Part shown: positions 1 to 8,007 of the stretch, one piece after another
Position numbering within the stretch: the first letter of the stretch is position 1
Layout: each line of letters opens with the position of its first letter
NCBI RefSeq assembly: GCF_018100795.1
Contig: NZ_JAGJDY010000009.1
Span: 62,001-126,000 of the forward strand
Source of the DNA: Alteromonas sp. MMG017
GTDB lineage: Bacteria; Pseudomonadota; Gammaproteobacteria; Enterobacterales; Alteromonadaceae
Length of the DNA: 64,000 nucleotides
Direction: 5' to 3'
Notes under the pieces: generated by a model
The model's input: only the letters and a program-made list of their open reading frames with translations
What the model was told of the DNA's origin: nothing
The model's database searches: none
Made by a program: the position numbers and the translations under genes

Positions 1-1
1 A

Positions 2-511
2 TTAAAACAGTCTTTAATGGATGACGGATTTAATAATGTTATTGGTAAACCTATTGAGCGAGCAGCGCTTACTGAAGTGCTCGACCAATATTTGGTGCGC
101 TCTCAAGGACCAGCCGTGTCGAAAATAGAAACCGTTAAAACAGTCACCCAATGCACTCAACCTCAACCAACCTCAAAGAAAGTATTAGTAATAGAAGACG
201 ATGAGGATGCGGCTGAGTTATTGCAATTATTTTTGGTTCATCAAGGGCATGATGTTATTACGGCAAATACGGGCGCGGATGCTATCGAGCGTATGAACGA
301 AGTAGTATTTGACCATGTATTGATGGATTTAACGCTTCCTGATTACCATGGATATGACCTAGCCGCCGAGTTGAATCAAATTCAACCCAAAGCGAAACTG
401 GTTATTGTGAGTGGCAACGAGCCGGATAAAGATACTATGAAGCATTTAGGCGTGAGTCAGTCACTTCTAAAGCCTGTTAGTAAAGAAGATTTAATTAGTG
501 TGGTGTCTTAA
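2..511 (+). CDS. Hybrid sensor kinase or multi-receiver regulator, C-terminal part (5' truncated)
   Basis: This reading frame is open from the left edge, so only the C-terminus is present. The first residues, including MDDGFNNVIGKPI, match the end of a receiver domain (the GMDDFxxKP segment with its conserved Lys). After a short linker a complete second receiver domain starts near residue 60: acidic pocket in VLVIEDDED, phospho-acceptor Asp in HVLMDLTLPD, and the conserved Lys in SLLKPVS. Two tandem receiver domains at a C-terminus are typical of hybrid histidine kinases, but the kinase part would lie outside the window, so that is inferred. The ATG at 17 falls inside a domain and is not a real start. 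Confidence 0.85.
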   Translation, partial: LKQSLMDDGFNNVIGKPIERAALTEVLDQYLVRSQGPAVSKIETVKTVTQCTQPQPTSKKVLVIEDDEDAAELLQLFLVHQGHDVITANTGADAIERMNEVVFDHVLMDLTLPDYHGYDLAAELNQIQPKAKLVIVSGNEPDKDTMKHLGVSQSLLKPVSKEDLISVVS

Positions 512-531
512 AAAAACACATCACATGAATC

Positions 532-560
532 AGTTAGCTACTACAAGTAGCTAACTTTCC
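532..560 (+). terminator. Hairpin after the receiver-domain gene, possible terminator
   Basis: Two perfect 11-base arms (AGTTAGCTACT and AGTAGCTAACT) are separated by a three-base loop, 21 bases after the stop codon. The following tract, TTCCCTCC, is only weakly T-rich, so intrinsic termination is plausible rather than certain. Confidence 0.35.
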
Positions 561-766
561 CTCCGCGTTATTTGTTAGATGCTCACCGATTACGAAATTA
601 TTACACGGCCTACCTTGCAACTCTTACGTTAAATTCAACTTAAGAATAACCCTTAAAACTCACCAAGAAATAAAAGACATATAAAACAAGAGCTTAAATA
701 TTTTTCCATGTTGGTATAAGCGTTGCAACTCTCTATGTGCAATCTAGCAAACTTAAGGAGAGTACT

Positions 767-1084
767 ATGGCAACACAAACTACTACGCCAAAAACAGCGA
801 AAGTGAATAGCGTAACCGAGCCTAGTCACCCAGTCACGGATCAGTTAAAAGAAACACTTCATTCGTCAGTTGATAAACTGGCTGATAGTGCGGCCGTAGC
901 TGAGGACAACATTCGTAACACGGCAAGCCGTTCTGCGGACAATATGTCTGAACGAAAACGTTTAGCTGAGCAAAAATGGCAAGCCTCTGGTGTACGTAAG
1001 TATGCTATCGAGAACCCATTAGCAACTGCTGGTATGGCCTTCGCAGCAGGTATGTTAGTTACTTCACTATTTCGCAAGAAATAA
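767..1084 (+). CDS. YqjD/ElaB-like (DUF883) membrane-anchored protein
   Basis: A 105-residue protein with a hydrophilic helical body and a C-terminal anchor, NPLATAGMAFAAGMLVTSLF, followed by a basic tail RKK. This is the layout of the DUF883 family (E. coli YqjD, ElaB), inner-membrane proteins that bind ribosomes in stationary phase in E. coli; that role is family knowledge, not visible here. The start at 767 was chosen over the GTG at 737 because AAGGAG lies 7 bases before this ATG. The next two genes match YqjE and YqjK, in the same order as in enterobacteria. Confidence 0.85.
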   Translation: MATQTTTPKTAKVNSVTEPSHPVTDQLKETLHSSVDKLADSAAVAEDNIRNTASRSADNMSERKRLAEQKWQASGVRKYAIENPLATAGMAFAAGMLVTSLFRKK

Positions 1085-1087
1085 AGC

Positions 1088-1600
1088 ATGCAGCCTTTAC
1101 CAGATTTTCGTAGTGCCACATACACGCTGAGCAGCGAAAATCCGTTTCGTCTGACTTCTCCGAGAAGTCAGGCGACATTTCGCATTCACCAGCAACGTAT
1201 AAACGGCGCTTCATCCGAGTCGTCTAACGACATTCCCCCAGACATTGCTTTTGAAGAGGCGCTTTCTTCTTTTAAAGCGCTTTTCACGCAGAAAAAATAT
1301 CAAGGTTATGCCTTAATCGACTTGGTTAACGCTGAACTTCAACTCATTACCAAATCTATTTTTGTCAGCATATTTGGCGCACTTACCGCATTTGCGTTAG
1401 GAGGTTTTTGCTGGATTTTGCTCAATTCATGTATTGGGTTAGCGATGCACCATGCTGGCATGCCGGCATTACTTATTATGGTTATATTGTTACTGGTTAA
1501 CAGTGTATTGAGTGTTATCGCATTTATGCATGCGCAAAGTGCATTCCGCTTTATCAATATAAAGCGGCTTAGTACGTTAATGCAGTCTTTAACCAAATAG
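1088..1600 (+). CDS. YqjE-like phage-holin-family membrane protein
   Basis: A 170-residue protein. The C-terminal two thirds carries an amphipathic segment (ALIDLVNAELQLITKSIF) followed by two strongly hydrophobic helices at about residues 88-113 and 122-145, ending in a short cytoplasmic tail. This matches the DUF1469/holin superfamily III layout of YqjE. It starts three bases after the YqjD-like gene, so the two are almost certainly cotranscribed. The first 55 residues are polar, low in conservation signal and longer than in E. coli YqjE (about 134 residues), so the true start could be an internal alternative codon. Confidence 0.75.
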   Translation: MQPLPDFRSATYTLSSENPFRLTSPRSQATFRIHQQRINGASSESSNDIPPDIAFEEALSSFKALFTQKKYQGYALIDLVNAELQLITKSIFVSIFGALTAFALGGFCWILLNSCIGLAMHHAGMPALLIMVILLLVNSVLSVIAFMHAQSAFRFINIKRLSTLMQSLTK

Positions 1601-1656
1601 CAGCAAACTAATTACGGGATTGCCGTCCGTCTGTGTAAAACTAAGGAGCACTTATC

Positions 1657-1914
1657 ATGAATATTTTTCTGAAAAAGAACTTGGAGGACATTAGGCAGTG
1701 CCAGCATAATTACCTAGCCCAAAAACATCACGCTGAAGAATCACTTGAAGAGGCAAAGCGAGACTGTCGACTGCTAATGGGCAAACCTGAAGTATTATTG
1801 GGTATTGTTGCTGCAGGGGCTTACAAGGGCATAAAAACTGACGCCCCCAAGAGCAAAAGAAATCAAGCTATTATGACCTTTGTGCGCACCACCGCACTTT
1901 CGTTCCTAAAATAA
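1657..1914 (+). CDS. YqjK-like small protein
   Basis: An 85-residue basic protein with a good ribosome site (TAAGGAG) before the ATG. An N-terminal charged helix is followed by a hydrophobic stretch, PEVLLGIVAAGAYKGI. Its position immediately after the YqjD- and YqjE-like genes, its size and its charge pattern suggest the YqjK role. Sequence similarity alone is weak, so the assignment depends on context. Confidence 0.6.
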   Translation: MNIFLKKNLEDIRQCQHNYLAQKHHAEESLEEAKRDCRLLMGKPEVLLGIVAAGAYKGIKTDAPKSKRNQAIMTFVRTTALSFLK

Positions 1915-1944
1915 TAGTCACTACAATTAATACTAGGAATTACC

Positions 1945-2496
1945 ATGCGCCTACCAACAAAAATGAAAATAGCGGCTTTAGCATGCAGTTTATTTGTTAC
2001 CGCTTGCACCACCACCCCTATCGCCTCACCAACACCTTATAAATCAGCAGTCACTAAAGAAGGTTACGGGTACTCTAGCGTTCAACTAACCGACAATGAA
2101 TATCGAGTATTATTTAAAGCAACAGATCGCACACCTGCGGATGTTATTCAGCAATTTGCTCTGCGCAGAGCCGCTGAACTTGCTAAAAAACACAATTATG
2201 AATGGTTGGCTATTGTCAAAACCGATGTTGATAAAAAGCCCGTCATGGCCAGGGCAGTAACCCACAATACCGATGAGTCCCAACCGTTTGCCACCAATCA
2301 GCAATGCACTATGTCAGGATGTACCGAGGTGGCACAGCCTGTGCCGGGTCAGGGGCAAAATACGGTGACGCAGACACAGATAAACGATGTCTACTTCTCT
2401 ATTCTTGTAAGAATGAGCAGTACCCAAGGTAGTTTAGGGAAAAACGTGATGTCTGTTCAGGAAATTTTGGCAAATCAGGCTGACAACGCGAAATAA
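1945..2496 (+). CDS. CC0125/CC1285-like lipoprotein
   Basis: A 183-residue exported lipoprotein. The signal peptide ends in the lipobox LFVTAC, giving a mature N-terminal Cys at residue 21. The core motif YGYSSVQLTDNEYRVLFKA, followed by a helix rich in Ala and Arg (FALRRAAELAKKHNY), resembles the CC0125/CC1285 lipoprotein family of unknown function. It follows the YqjK-like gene with a 30-base gap and an AGGAAT ribosome site and may be its last cotranscribed partner. A hairpin terminator follows. Confidence 0.7.
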   Translation: MRLPTKMKIAALACSLFVTACTTTPIASPTPYKSAVTKEGYGYSSVQLTDNEYRVLFKATDRTPADVIQQFALRRAAELAKKHNYEWLAIVKTDVDKKPVMARAVTHNTDESQPFATNQQCTMSGCTEVAQPVPGQGQNTVTQTQINDVYFSILVRMSSTQGSLGKNVMSVQEILANQADNAK

Positions 2497-2526
2497 GCGT
2501 TTCAGCTAACAAATATTGTGTAGTTA

Positions 2527-2553
2527 AACGACCGCCATCCGGCGGTCGTTCTA
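2527..2553. terminator. Bidirectional terminator between lipoprotein and YfbR-like genes
   Basis: A perfect 10-base stem (AACGACCGCC and GGCGGTCGTT) with the four-base loop ATCC separates two convergent genes. The T-tract is short on both sides. Confidence 0.7.
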
Positions 2554-2569
2554 TTGTCAACATGCATTA

Positions 2570-3229
2570 CTATTTATTACTTTTTTCGGAGTCTAAATGT
2601 AATGTATTAGCACGTTCGACCCAATCCAGATCTTTCGTTTGTTCATCTAACGTCGCATTGGCATCTTCTAAGAAAACTTTACAGAAATATTCTACTGACT
2701 GAAATCGTTCTCGGTACTGTTGCAATTGCACTTCCATTTCATACATAGCATTTGAAAATTCTGAGTTGGATTTCGACAACTCATAATCACACTTAAGATA
2801 CGCACATAAAACATCAGCCGCCTTAGCAAGTCGCACGTGAATGTCATCTTTATCTTGTTCTATTAAAGGCTGGTAACGCTTCTGTAGCGGCTCAGGCAAG
2901 GTTTGTATCAGCATAGCCTCAAACCTGCGCTCGAGCTTCTTAATAGCAGCAGTAGTTTCAGGGTCGTGATATTTCACAGGGCTTGGAATATCACTCATAC
3001 CCGCAATTTCGCTACCTTCATGAAATATAGCCATAGCAGCAACTCGGTCAGGGTCGACATCTTCGTTAAACACATCCGCGGCTATTGCGCCTAGCATATG
3101 CGCTACCATAGAGGCTTCGTAGATGTGTGTAGACAACATCTCCTCTTGAAACTGTGCCATTAAAGGCCATCGTTTCACATTTCTTGCCCGTTGCATTAAA
3201 CCTATAAATGCGGAGTGAGTTTTTGCCAT
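2570..3229 (-). CDS. YfbR-like HD-domain 5'-nucleotidase family protein
   Basis: A 219-residue protein aligning in motif order with E. coli YfbR, a metal-dependent 5'-deoxynucleotidase: RWPLM near the N-terminus, STHIYEASMVAHML with the first metal His, DIPSPVKY, and KAADVLCAYLKC with the distal Asp. The HD dyad itself reads HE here (AIFHEGSE), a conservative but unusual change at a metal-ligand position. The ATG at 3229 was chosen because AAAGGG precedes it and the family starts there; the frame stays open to 3388, but that extension has no family similarity. The gene is monocistronic and convergent with the lipoprotein gene. Confidence 0.8.
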   Translation of the reverse strand: MAKTHSAFIGLMQRARNVKRWPLMAQFQEEMLSTHIYEASMVAHMLGAIAADVFNEDVDPDRVAAMAIFHEGSEIAGMSDIPSPVKYHDPETTAAIKKLERRFEAMLIQTLPEPLQKRYQPLIEQDKDDIHVRLAKAADVLCAYLKCDYELSKSNSEFSNAMYEMEVQLQQYRERFQSVEYFCKVFLEDANATLDEQTKDLDWVERANTLHLDSEKSNK

Positions 3230-3485
3230 TTCGCGCCCTTTAGTATAACGAGAGTTAAAAAGTGATAGTAGCATCTGCAAATCGTGAATGCTTCTTTGCT
3301 TCCTACCTGCCTTAGCTATGTAAAAAGTGCAAATGCTCTGTAAACCTTGTTTATCCCACAAAGAAATTACTAGCCTAAAGTAGCACAAATAAAAAATAAA
3401 ACTTATTAAATCATAAACTTAACATTTAGGCACAGAGTTCGCATTAGTATCTATGTCAGTAACGGAGCAAAAAGAGGATTTAGCT

Positions 3486-3662
3486 ATGTTAGGTTGGGCA
3501 ATTACTTTTTTCATTATCGCCATTATTGCAGCAGTTTTTGGTTTTGGCGGCATCGCAGGTGCAGCAACAGGTATCGCACAATTTTTATTTTTTGTGTTCA
3601 TCGCCTTACTAGTCATTTCACTAGTCGCGAATGCCTTACGCGGTCGGTCACCACGAGCATAA
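3486..3662 (+). CDS. DUF1328 family small membrane protein (YtjA-like)
   Basis: A 58-residue, almost wholly hydrophobic protein. It starts [20 protein letters not shown], continues [12 protein letters not shown] and then a second helix, the usual DUF1328 (YtjA) pattern. The ATG at 3486 follows GAGGATT; the frame upstream to 3453 is not needed. The function of the family is unknown; stress-linked expression is common in relatives. Confidence 0.85.
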   Translation: MLGWAITFFIIAIIAAVFGFGGIAGAATGIAQFLFFVFIALLVISLVANALRGRSPRA

Positions 3663-3725
3663 ATTTATTACGCTTTTAGATATTTTTAAATTTTTAAGAT
3701 ACTTTTAGGAAACAGGAGAACGGAC

Positions 3726-3920
3726 ATGATCTCACAGAAATCATTATTAAAACTTTTAGCAGCTGGTACATTCGCACTAACACTTGCCGCATGCGGCGAT
3801 AACAACGCAGAAGATGCAGGCGAAGAGCTAGACGAAATTGTAACAGATGCAGGCAACGCAGTAGAAGATGCTTGTGAAGATGTTAAAGAAGGCGCAAACG
3901 CCGAAGATAAAGATTGTTAA
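3726..3920 (+). CDS. Small acidic entericidin-like lipoprotein
   Basis: A 64-residue protein with a signal peptide ending in the lipobox LTLAAC (Cys at residue 23). The mature part is short and very acidic (repeats of DAGEELDE, EDACEDVKE) with three Cys residues in total. CAGGAG precedes the ATG by 8 bases. Size and layout resemble entericidin-type lipoproteins, but the acidic composition is unlike classical EcnA/B, so the name is only descriptive. A strong terminator follows. Confidence 0.65.
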   Translation: MISQKSLLKLLAAGTFALTLAACGDNNAEDAGEELDEIVTDAGNAVEDACEDVKEGANAEDKDC

Positions 3921-3936
3921 TTCACGCTTTATCATG

Positions 3937-3973
3937 AAAAAAGCTGATGGACTTTGTCCATCAGCTTTTTTTT
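3937..3973. terminator. Bidirectional intrinsic terminator
   Basis: The stem AAAAAAGCTGATGGA pairs with TCCATCAGCTTTTTT around a short loop, between two convergent genes. The T-tract overlaps the last bases of the minus-strand gene. Confidence 0.85.
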
Positions 3974-4187
3974 ATACTTCTTCCCCGCCAAGCTCTCGCG
4001 CTAAATCGTCTAACTCTGATAACGTTCTATCAAACTCAGCTACCGCGTAACGGTAAGATACCAACACGTGACGATCACTGCGTCCAAACTTCACGACAAG
4101 TGAATCAACATCCATATGTTTAACCGTGTTGATAAAACGATATGCCGTCATCTCACTGGCAAAACCAAATTCAACTTGGCTTTTCAT
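3972..4187 (-). CDS. Small conserved-looking protein of unknown function
   Basis: A 71-residue protein that I do not recognise. It has a mixed alpha/beta composition, with a basic middle (KFGRSDRHVLVSYRYA) and an acidic leucine-rich C-terminus, and no signal peptide or membrane segment. The ATG at 4187 is one base past the stop of the DUF349 gene and has AGAGGTGG just upstream, so it is probably the last gene of that operon and translationally coupled to it. Confidence 0.6.
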   Translation of the reverse strand: MKSQVEFGFASEMTAYRFINTVKHMDVDSLVVKFGRSDRHVLVSYRYAVAEFDRTLSELDDLARELGGEEV

Positions 4188-4188
4188 T

Positions 4189-7100
4189 TTAAGCAACCAC
4201 CTCTGGATTGTTATCCAATACATTCACTACTCGTTCAAGTAAATGCGTTTCTTGGTCATCAACTTTCCCATGCGCAATCCAATCTTCCAACAACTGCGCA
4301 GGAGATAGGCTCTCGCCTTTCTCAAGTTTCGCCGTCATCATGGTTAGCTGTACATTGGTTCGCATACTGTTATCGCTCTGGGGGCTGGGTATATCAGTAG
4401 CGGCTTCCAACGCAACGGTTAGCCAATGACGACTTTGTTGCACAGGTGTAGGTTTAGACAGCGCAGACTTCCAACGCTTTCCTAGCAGGTCAGCGTCATC
4501 ATCACTGATACTAGTAAAGTCGCCTGCCCGCAAACTTTCACTTAACACTGAAATAACCGATTGAGCCCGCTGTTGTACTTTACGAACGTGGCGCTGCTGA
4601 GCGCGTGTTTGCTGCTGCTTTTGAATACCGGTTATTTTCTTATCGAGTTTTGCACGCATTGCACCAGGCAAATCTTTCGCACGTGTTTCAATATCCTGAA
4701 TTGAAGTAGCAATCGCCGATTCATCAGATTCCGAGTCAATAGCATTTAATTGAGTAAAAAGGGTATTAAAGGTTTCATTAAATGCAGATGACTGTGCCTT
4801 ACGCTGCTCTTTTAAGCGTCCAAACAATGCATCATTTGCTAGGCGGAACTCACGCCACAATCGGCTTTCATCACGCTTACCGGCATGGCCTATGGCTTTC
4901 CAATCGTGTTGCAACTGCTGCGCTGTTTCAGTGGCACTAGCAATATCCTCTTGTGCTGACAGCGCTGATGCTTTAGCAACGAGTTCCTGCTTCGCTTTTT
5001 TATTCATCCCATGCCACTGGTTCACTTTCGTTTGCAGCGGGCTAATGGTTTTATTCCAACGTTGCTTTAACGACTCGTAATCACGCTTTTCAACTTGGCC
5101 ACATTCGTGCCATTGTTTAACGGTTCTATCTAACACTTTAGCTAACACCGCTTCGTCTTGTGACAAATCGATGGCGGCAACTTGCTCAATTAATGCCTGA
5201 CGAGCTTTAAGCGCTTTCTCACGCTCGGCATCTAATGCTGCGTAATGTTCGCGACACGGTTGAAATGCAAGTTCTAATGCCGCATCGAAAGCACGCTGTA
5301 GCGTGTCATCGTCGCTGCCAGCGCCTAACGAAAGCCACTGCTGTCGTAAATAACGAATAGCTTCACCGCGCTGTTTAATATCTTCAACAGGGGTTGCCGC
5401 TAATGCCTGCGCTTCTTCTACCAGCGCAGGTTTTCTAGGCGCCGCGATATAATCTTGCCAGCCTTCAAGGTGAGCAATATCTTCAGCGGTTTTCTCAAAA
5501 CGCTTAGCCAATTGTTTTTTCACATTCTCAGGCACAGATTCGAAGCTTGCAGATAGCTTTTCAAACTTGGTAATAGCCGCGCGGTATTTACCTTGGGCAA
5601 TCAAGTTATCAACCACACTGATTTGTTTTCTACACTGGCGAAGCGCGTGGTCTACCTCTGCTTTTTTAGCTTGTTTTTTCTGACTGAAAACACGGGAAGC
5701 TGCATGCCAGCGCTTATTAAGGGCGCTTGGTACTGCAATGAGTTCATTGCGTAAATCGTGATACTTTTCACTTAAGGCTTTAAATTCAGCCTCAATCGAT
5801 TCTGGCGCTTTCTGGCTAACGTTGCTGTCTTTATCGGCTTTGGCTTGACCGACTTTGGCTTGAACAGCTTCGCCTTCAACAGAGGCTCTTTCAGTTGCAT
5901 CAGTGCTTGCAGCTTCTAACACGTCAGTCGTTTGTTCTGTTTCGCCTTTTTCTTTAGCGTCTTGGGCACTTGTTGCTGGTTCAGTAGGCGTACCTGCCGC
6001 CTGCTGCTCAGACTCTTCTGCAAAAGACTCTTCTGCAAGGGATTCTTCTGCAAGAGATTCTACTTGAGACAAACAAATCAGAAGTTTTTGACCGTACTGC
6101 TGCTGCATCGAAAAGGCTTCTAAACTGTTGTTTAATGCCGCTATGCCAGCACGAACTTCGTCTAGCAGTTTGTTGCTGCCACCTAATGAAGCCATGTGTT
6201 CTGCGCTTACTTCTAACGCGCGTACCGATTCATTAACCACCGCTACATCAGCAAGGGTAGCCTCGCATAAACGCTCACCATAAAGCCAATTAACTTGCGT
6301 GGTGGCATGCGATAAGTGCTGCTTGCAAAGGGCTTCTATCTCAGCTTTTTCTTTTGCCGCTTTTTGCGCTTCCCATTCAGGTCGAATACGCGATAAGTGA
6401 CGTGTTACTTTTTCGCTAATACGGGCGAACTTAGCGTCTACAGCGGTCTTTTCTTCTGTACTTAATATCGATGCATCTAACATTAAGTCGTTATATTCAG
6501 CTAACAATTCAGCTTGGCGCTTATCAATATCTTCAACGTCTGATTTATCTACCAGCGCTTGGTACTTAGACAAACATAAAGTAACACGTCGCATTAACTC
6601 AATAGGCTTTTCAGCTTGCGCTTTTAATTGCTGAAGCTTTGCAACGATAGCGCCGTAAATAGCATTATCTCGGCATTTCTTTTCCAGCTTTTGTAGCACA
6701 CTACTATCTTCAATTGTGGCTAAAATAGCCTGTTGCAGTGCGTTATCTGCATGTTGAAGAAAAATGGTTTGAGTAAAAGCAGGCTTATCGACTTTGTGAA
6801 GCAATGTCATTACTAAGCTTTGGTCTGCCAACAACTTTGCGTCATTAACCAACACGGTCTGAATTAATTCACCATTGGCACTTTCGCGCAAGAATGAAGC
6901 TTTTTCATTCGCGTTTATATTGACATCACCCTGCCCCATCAATGCGGCTTCAACGGTGCGTTCAGCAATTTTTTTCACTTTCGCATGTTGCGCGCTTTGT
7001 GACATTTTAAGCCACAATACAAAAGTATTTAATTTGCTTAGGGCTGCAAGGCTGACATCAGCATTGGCATCGTTAAATGCCAATTCGTGTAAAATTGTTT

Positions 7101-7200
7101 TGTCTGTAGGCTTTTCCGGCGACAGGTTTTGAATGGCTTCCAGTCTTTTTTCGGGATTCTGACTGGTGTGAGAAGGAGCAAAGAACCGACTAAATATCAT
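4189..7200 (-). CDS. Large DUF349 repeat protein
   Basis: A 1003-residue soluble, helix-rich protein. Several DUF349 units are visible, the clearest being WKAIGHAGKRDESRLWREF followed by RLANDALFGR, plus similar W...G and LW..F patterns around QWLSLGAGSDDDTLQRAFDAAL and QWHECGQVEKRDYESLKQRW. Heavily charged Ala/Glu/Lys segments suggest long coiled coils. A low-complexity hinge near residues 380-470 (SLAEES repeats, then a Thr/Glu/Ala-rich stretch) separates the N-terminal helical-repeat region from the DUF349 units. The molecular function is unknown. Its start overlaps the YeaC-like gene by 11 bases, so it is cotranscribed with it. Confidence 0.8.
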   Translation of the reverse strand: MIFSRFFAPSHTSQNPEKRLEAIQNLSPEKPTDKTILHELAFNDANADVSLAALSKLNTFVLWLKMSQSAQHAKVKKIAERTVEAALMGQGDVNINANEKASFLRESANGELIQTVLVNDAKLLADQSLVMTLLHKVDKPAFTQTIFLQHADNALQQAILATIEDSSVLQKLEKKCRDNAIYGAIVAKLQQLKAQAEKPIELMRRVTLCLSKYQALVDKSDVEDIDKRQAELLAEYNDLMLDASILSTEEKTAVDAKFARISEKVTRHLSRIRPEWEAQKAAKEKAEIEALCKQHLSHATTQVNWLYGERLCEATLADVAVVNESVRALEVSAEHMASLGGSNKLLDEVRAGIAALNNSLEAFSMQQQYGQKLLICLSQVESLAEESLAEESFAEESEQQAAGTPTEPATSAQDAKEKGETEQTTDVLEAASTDATERASVEGEAVQAKVGQAKADKDSNVSQKAPESIEAEFKALSEKYHDLRNELIAVPSALNKRWHAASRVFSQKKQAKKAEVDHALRQCRKQISVVDNLIAQGKYRAAITKFEKLSASFESVPENVKKQLAKRFEKTAEDIAHLEGWQDYIAAPRKPALVEEAQALAATPVEDIKQRGEAIRYLRQQWLSLGAGSDDDTLQRAFDAALELAFQPCREHYAALDAEREKALKARQALIEQVAAIDLSQDEAVLAKVLDRTVKQWHECGQVEKRDYESLKQRWNKTISPLQTKVNQWHGMNKKAKQELVAKASALSAQEDIASATETAQQLQHDWKAIGHAGKRDESRLWREFRLANDALFGRLKEQRKAQSSAFNETFNTLFTQLNAIDSESDESAIATSIQDIETRAKDLPGAMRAKLDKKITGIQKQQQTRAQQRHVRKVQQRAQSVISVLSESLRAGDFTSISDDDADLLGKRWKSALSKPTPVQQSRHWLTVALEAATDIPSPQSDNSMRTNVQLTMMTAKLEKGESLSPAQLLEDWIAHGKVDDQETHLLERVVNVLDNNPEVVA
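6011..6061 (-). repeat. 15-base in-frame tandem repeat in the DUF349 gene
   Basis: The unit GACTCTTCTGCAAAA and close variants recurs at 6011, 6026 and 6041, with a partial copy at 6056. On the coding strand each unit encodes a variant of LAEES, giving the SLAEESLAEESFAEESE hinge. Such codon-multiple repeats can vary in copy number by slippage without breaking the frame. Confidence 0.85.
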
Positions 7201-7483
7201 CCTGTTTAAACCGCGCTATAGTGTTGTTATCATCTTCTTGCTTGGAAAGTGCACGTTTAAAATCTGATTTACTTTTATGCACTATTTCGCCGCTTTCATT
7301 TACCGTCATATGTTCCGACGATTTCTCAATTTTTGCTTGATACAGCATAACTGCTTGCATACAGCTGGCTTTCTGATCTTCACTTAACGGTGTTCCATCA
7401 AGCCATTTACCGGTTTCCACCGATTGACGCAGGCGTTCGTACACCTCTGGCGTCATACTATTTAGTAATACTTCTATATTCAT
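7190..7483 (-). CDS. YeaC-like DUF1315 family protein
   Basis: A 97-residue soluble protein whose N-terminus follows E. coli YeaC closely: SMTPEVYERLRQSVETGKW, LDGTPLSEDQ and CMQAVMLYQAK, then EHMTV and a KSKSDFKR region. The family (DUF1315, PF07023) has no established function. It overlaps the zinc-ribbon gene upstream by four bases (ATGA-type coupling) and the DUF349 gene downstream by 11 bases, so all three belong to one transcript. Confidence 0.85.
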   Translation of the reverse strand: MNIEVLLNSMTPEVYERLRQSVETGKWLDGTPLSEDQKASCMQAVMLYQAKIEKSSEHMTVNESGEIVHKSKSDFKRALSKQEDDNNTIARFKQDDI

Positions 7484-7809
7484 GAACGGAATCGTTTAAT
7501 AAGTACAATTCTTACGCGGTTGACAAGATACCACACGAAGCCTGCAATACTGGCTACAATAGCGAGATTATGTTGCAAGTCGCCGGGTCTTGTTCCGCCC
7601 CAATACATAAAACCGAATCCCGCCACAAATATAATCATGGCAATAAGCGATTGATTTTGAATGCTCTGTAACTTTTTGAATTTTTGTAGATTTTTCTTAC
7701 GTTCAATATCTTCTGAGGAAGCATCGCCTATTTTGAAATCACAATGCGGGCATATTTTTGCTTTGTCAGACGTCTTTTTATTGCACGATGGGCAGTCAAC
7801 GAGTGCCAT
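7480..7809 (-). CDS. Zinc-ribbon membrane protein
   Basis: A 109-residue protein. The N-terminus carries one zinc ribbon (CPSCNKKTSDKAKICPHC, four Cys), then a charged linker (DIERKKNLQKFKKL) and two transmembrane helices at about residues 54-72 and 82-98, with a basic C-terminal tail. The function is unknown. It is the first gene of the operon with the YeaC-like and DUF349 genes; CAGGAG lies before the ATG at 7809. Confidence 0.75.
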   Translation of the reverse strand: MALVDCPSCNKKTSDKAKICPHCDFKIGDASSEDIERKKNLQKFKKLQSIQNQSLIAMIIFVAGFGFMYWGGTRPGDLQHNLAIVASIAGFVWYLVNRVRIVLIKRFRS

Positions 7810-7943
7810 AGTTTGCTCCTGTAGGAATGATGCGGAAATAACCAGGTAGCATTGGTTTTAGAGGTGAGTATTTTACGTATTGAAATGCGTATTGCAAAGC
7901 CTATTCAAAGGCAGATGAGCATTAATATAATTTAATTGAAATT

Positions 7944-7993
7944 GTGGTGTGAAAGCCAAATTTAAAAGGCTACCACGTTGGCTTGCACACCAC
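7944..7993. terminator. Long inverted repeat after the symporter gene
   Basis: GTGGTGTG-aa-AGCCAA near 7944 pairs with TTGGCT-tg-CACACCAC ending at 7993, around an 18-base loop. It sits directly downstream of the minus-strand symporter stop. The U-tract on that strand is interrupted (AATTTCAATTAAATT), so it may be a terminator or an RNA-stabilising 3' structure. Confidence 0.45.
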
Positions 7994-8007
7994 ATTCACA
8001 CTAACGA

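Noticed and set aside
737..766. GTG start at 737 for the YqjD-like gene
   Set aside because: The AAGGAG before the ATG at 767 would lie inside the coding sequence; the family N-terminus fits 767.
3972..4223. Frameshifted tail of the DUF349 gene
   Set aside because: The ATG at 4187 has its own AGAGGTGG ribosome site one base after the upstream stop, so coupled translation of a separate gene explains it better.
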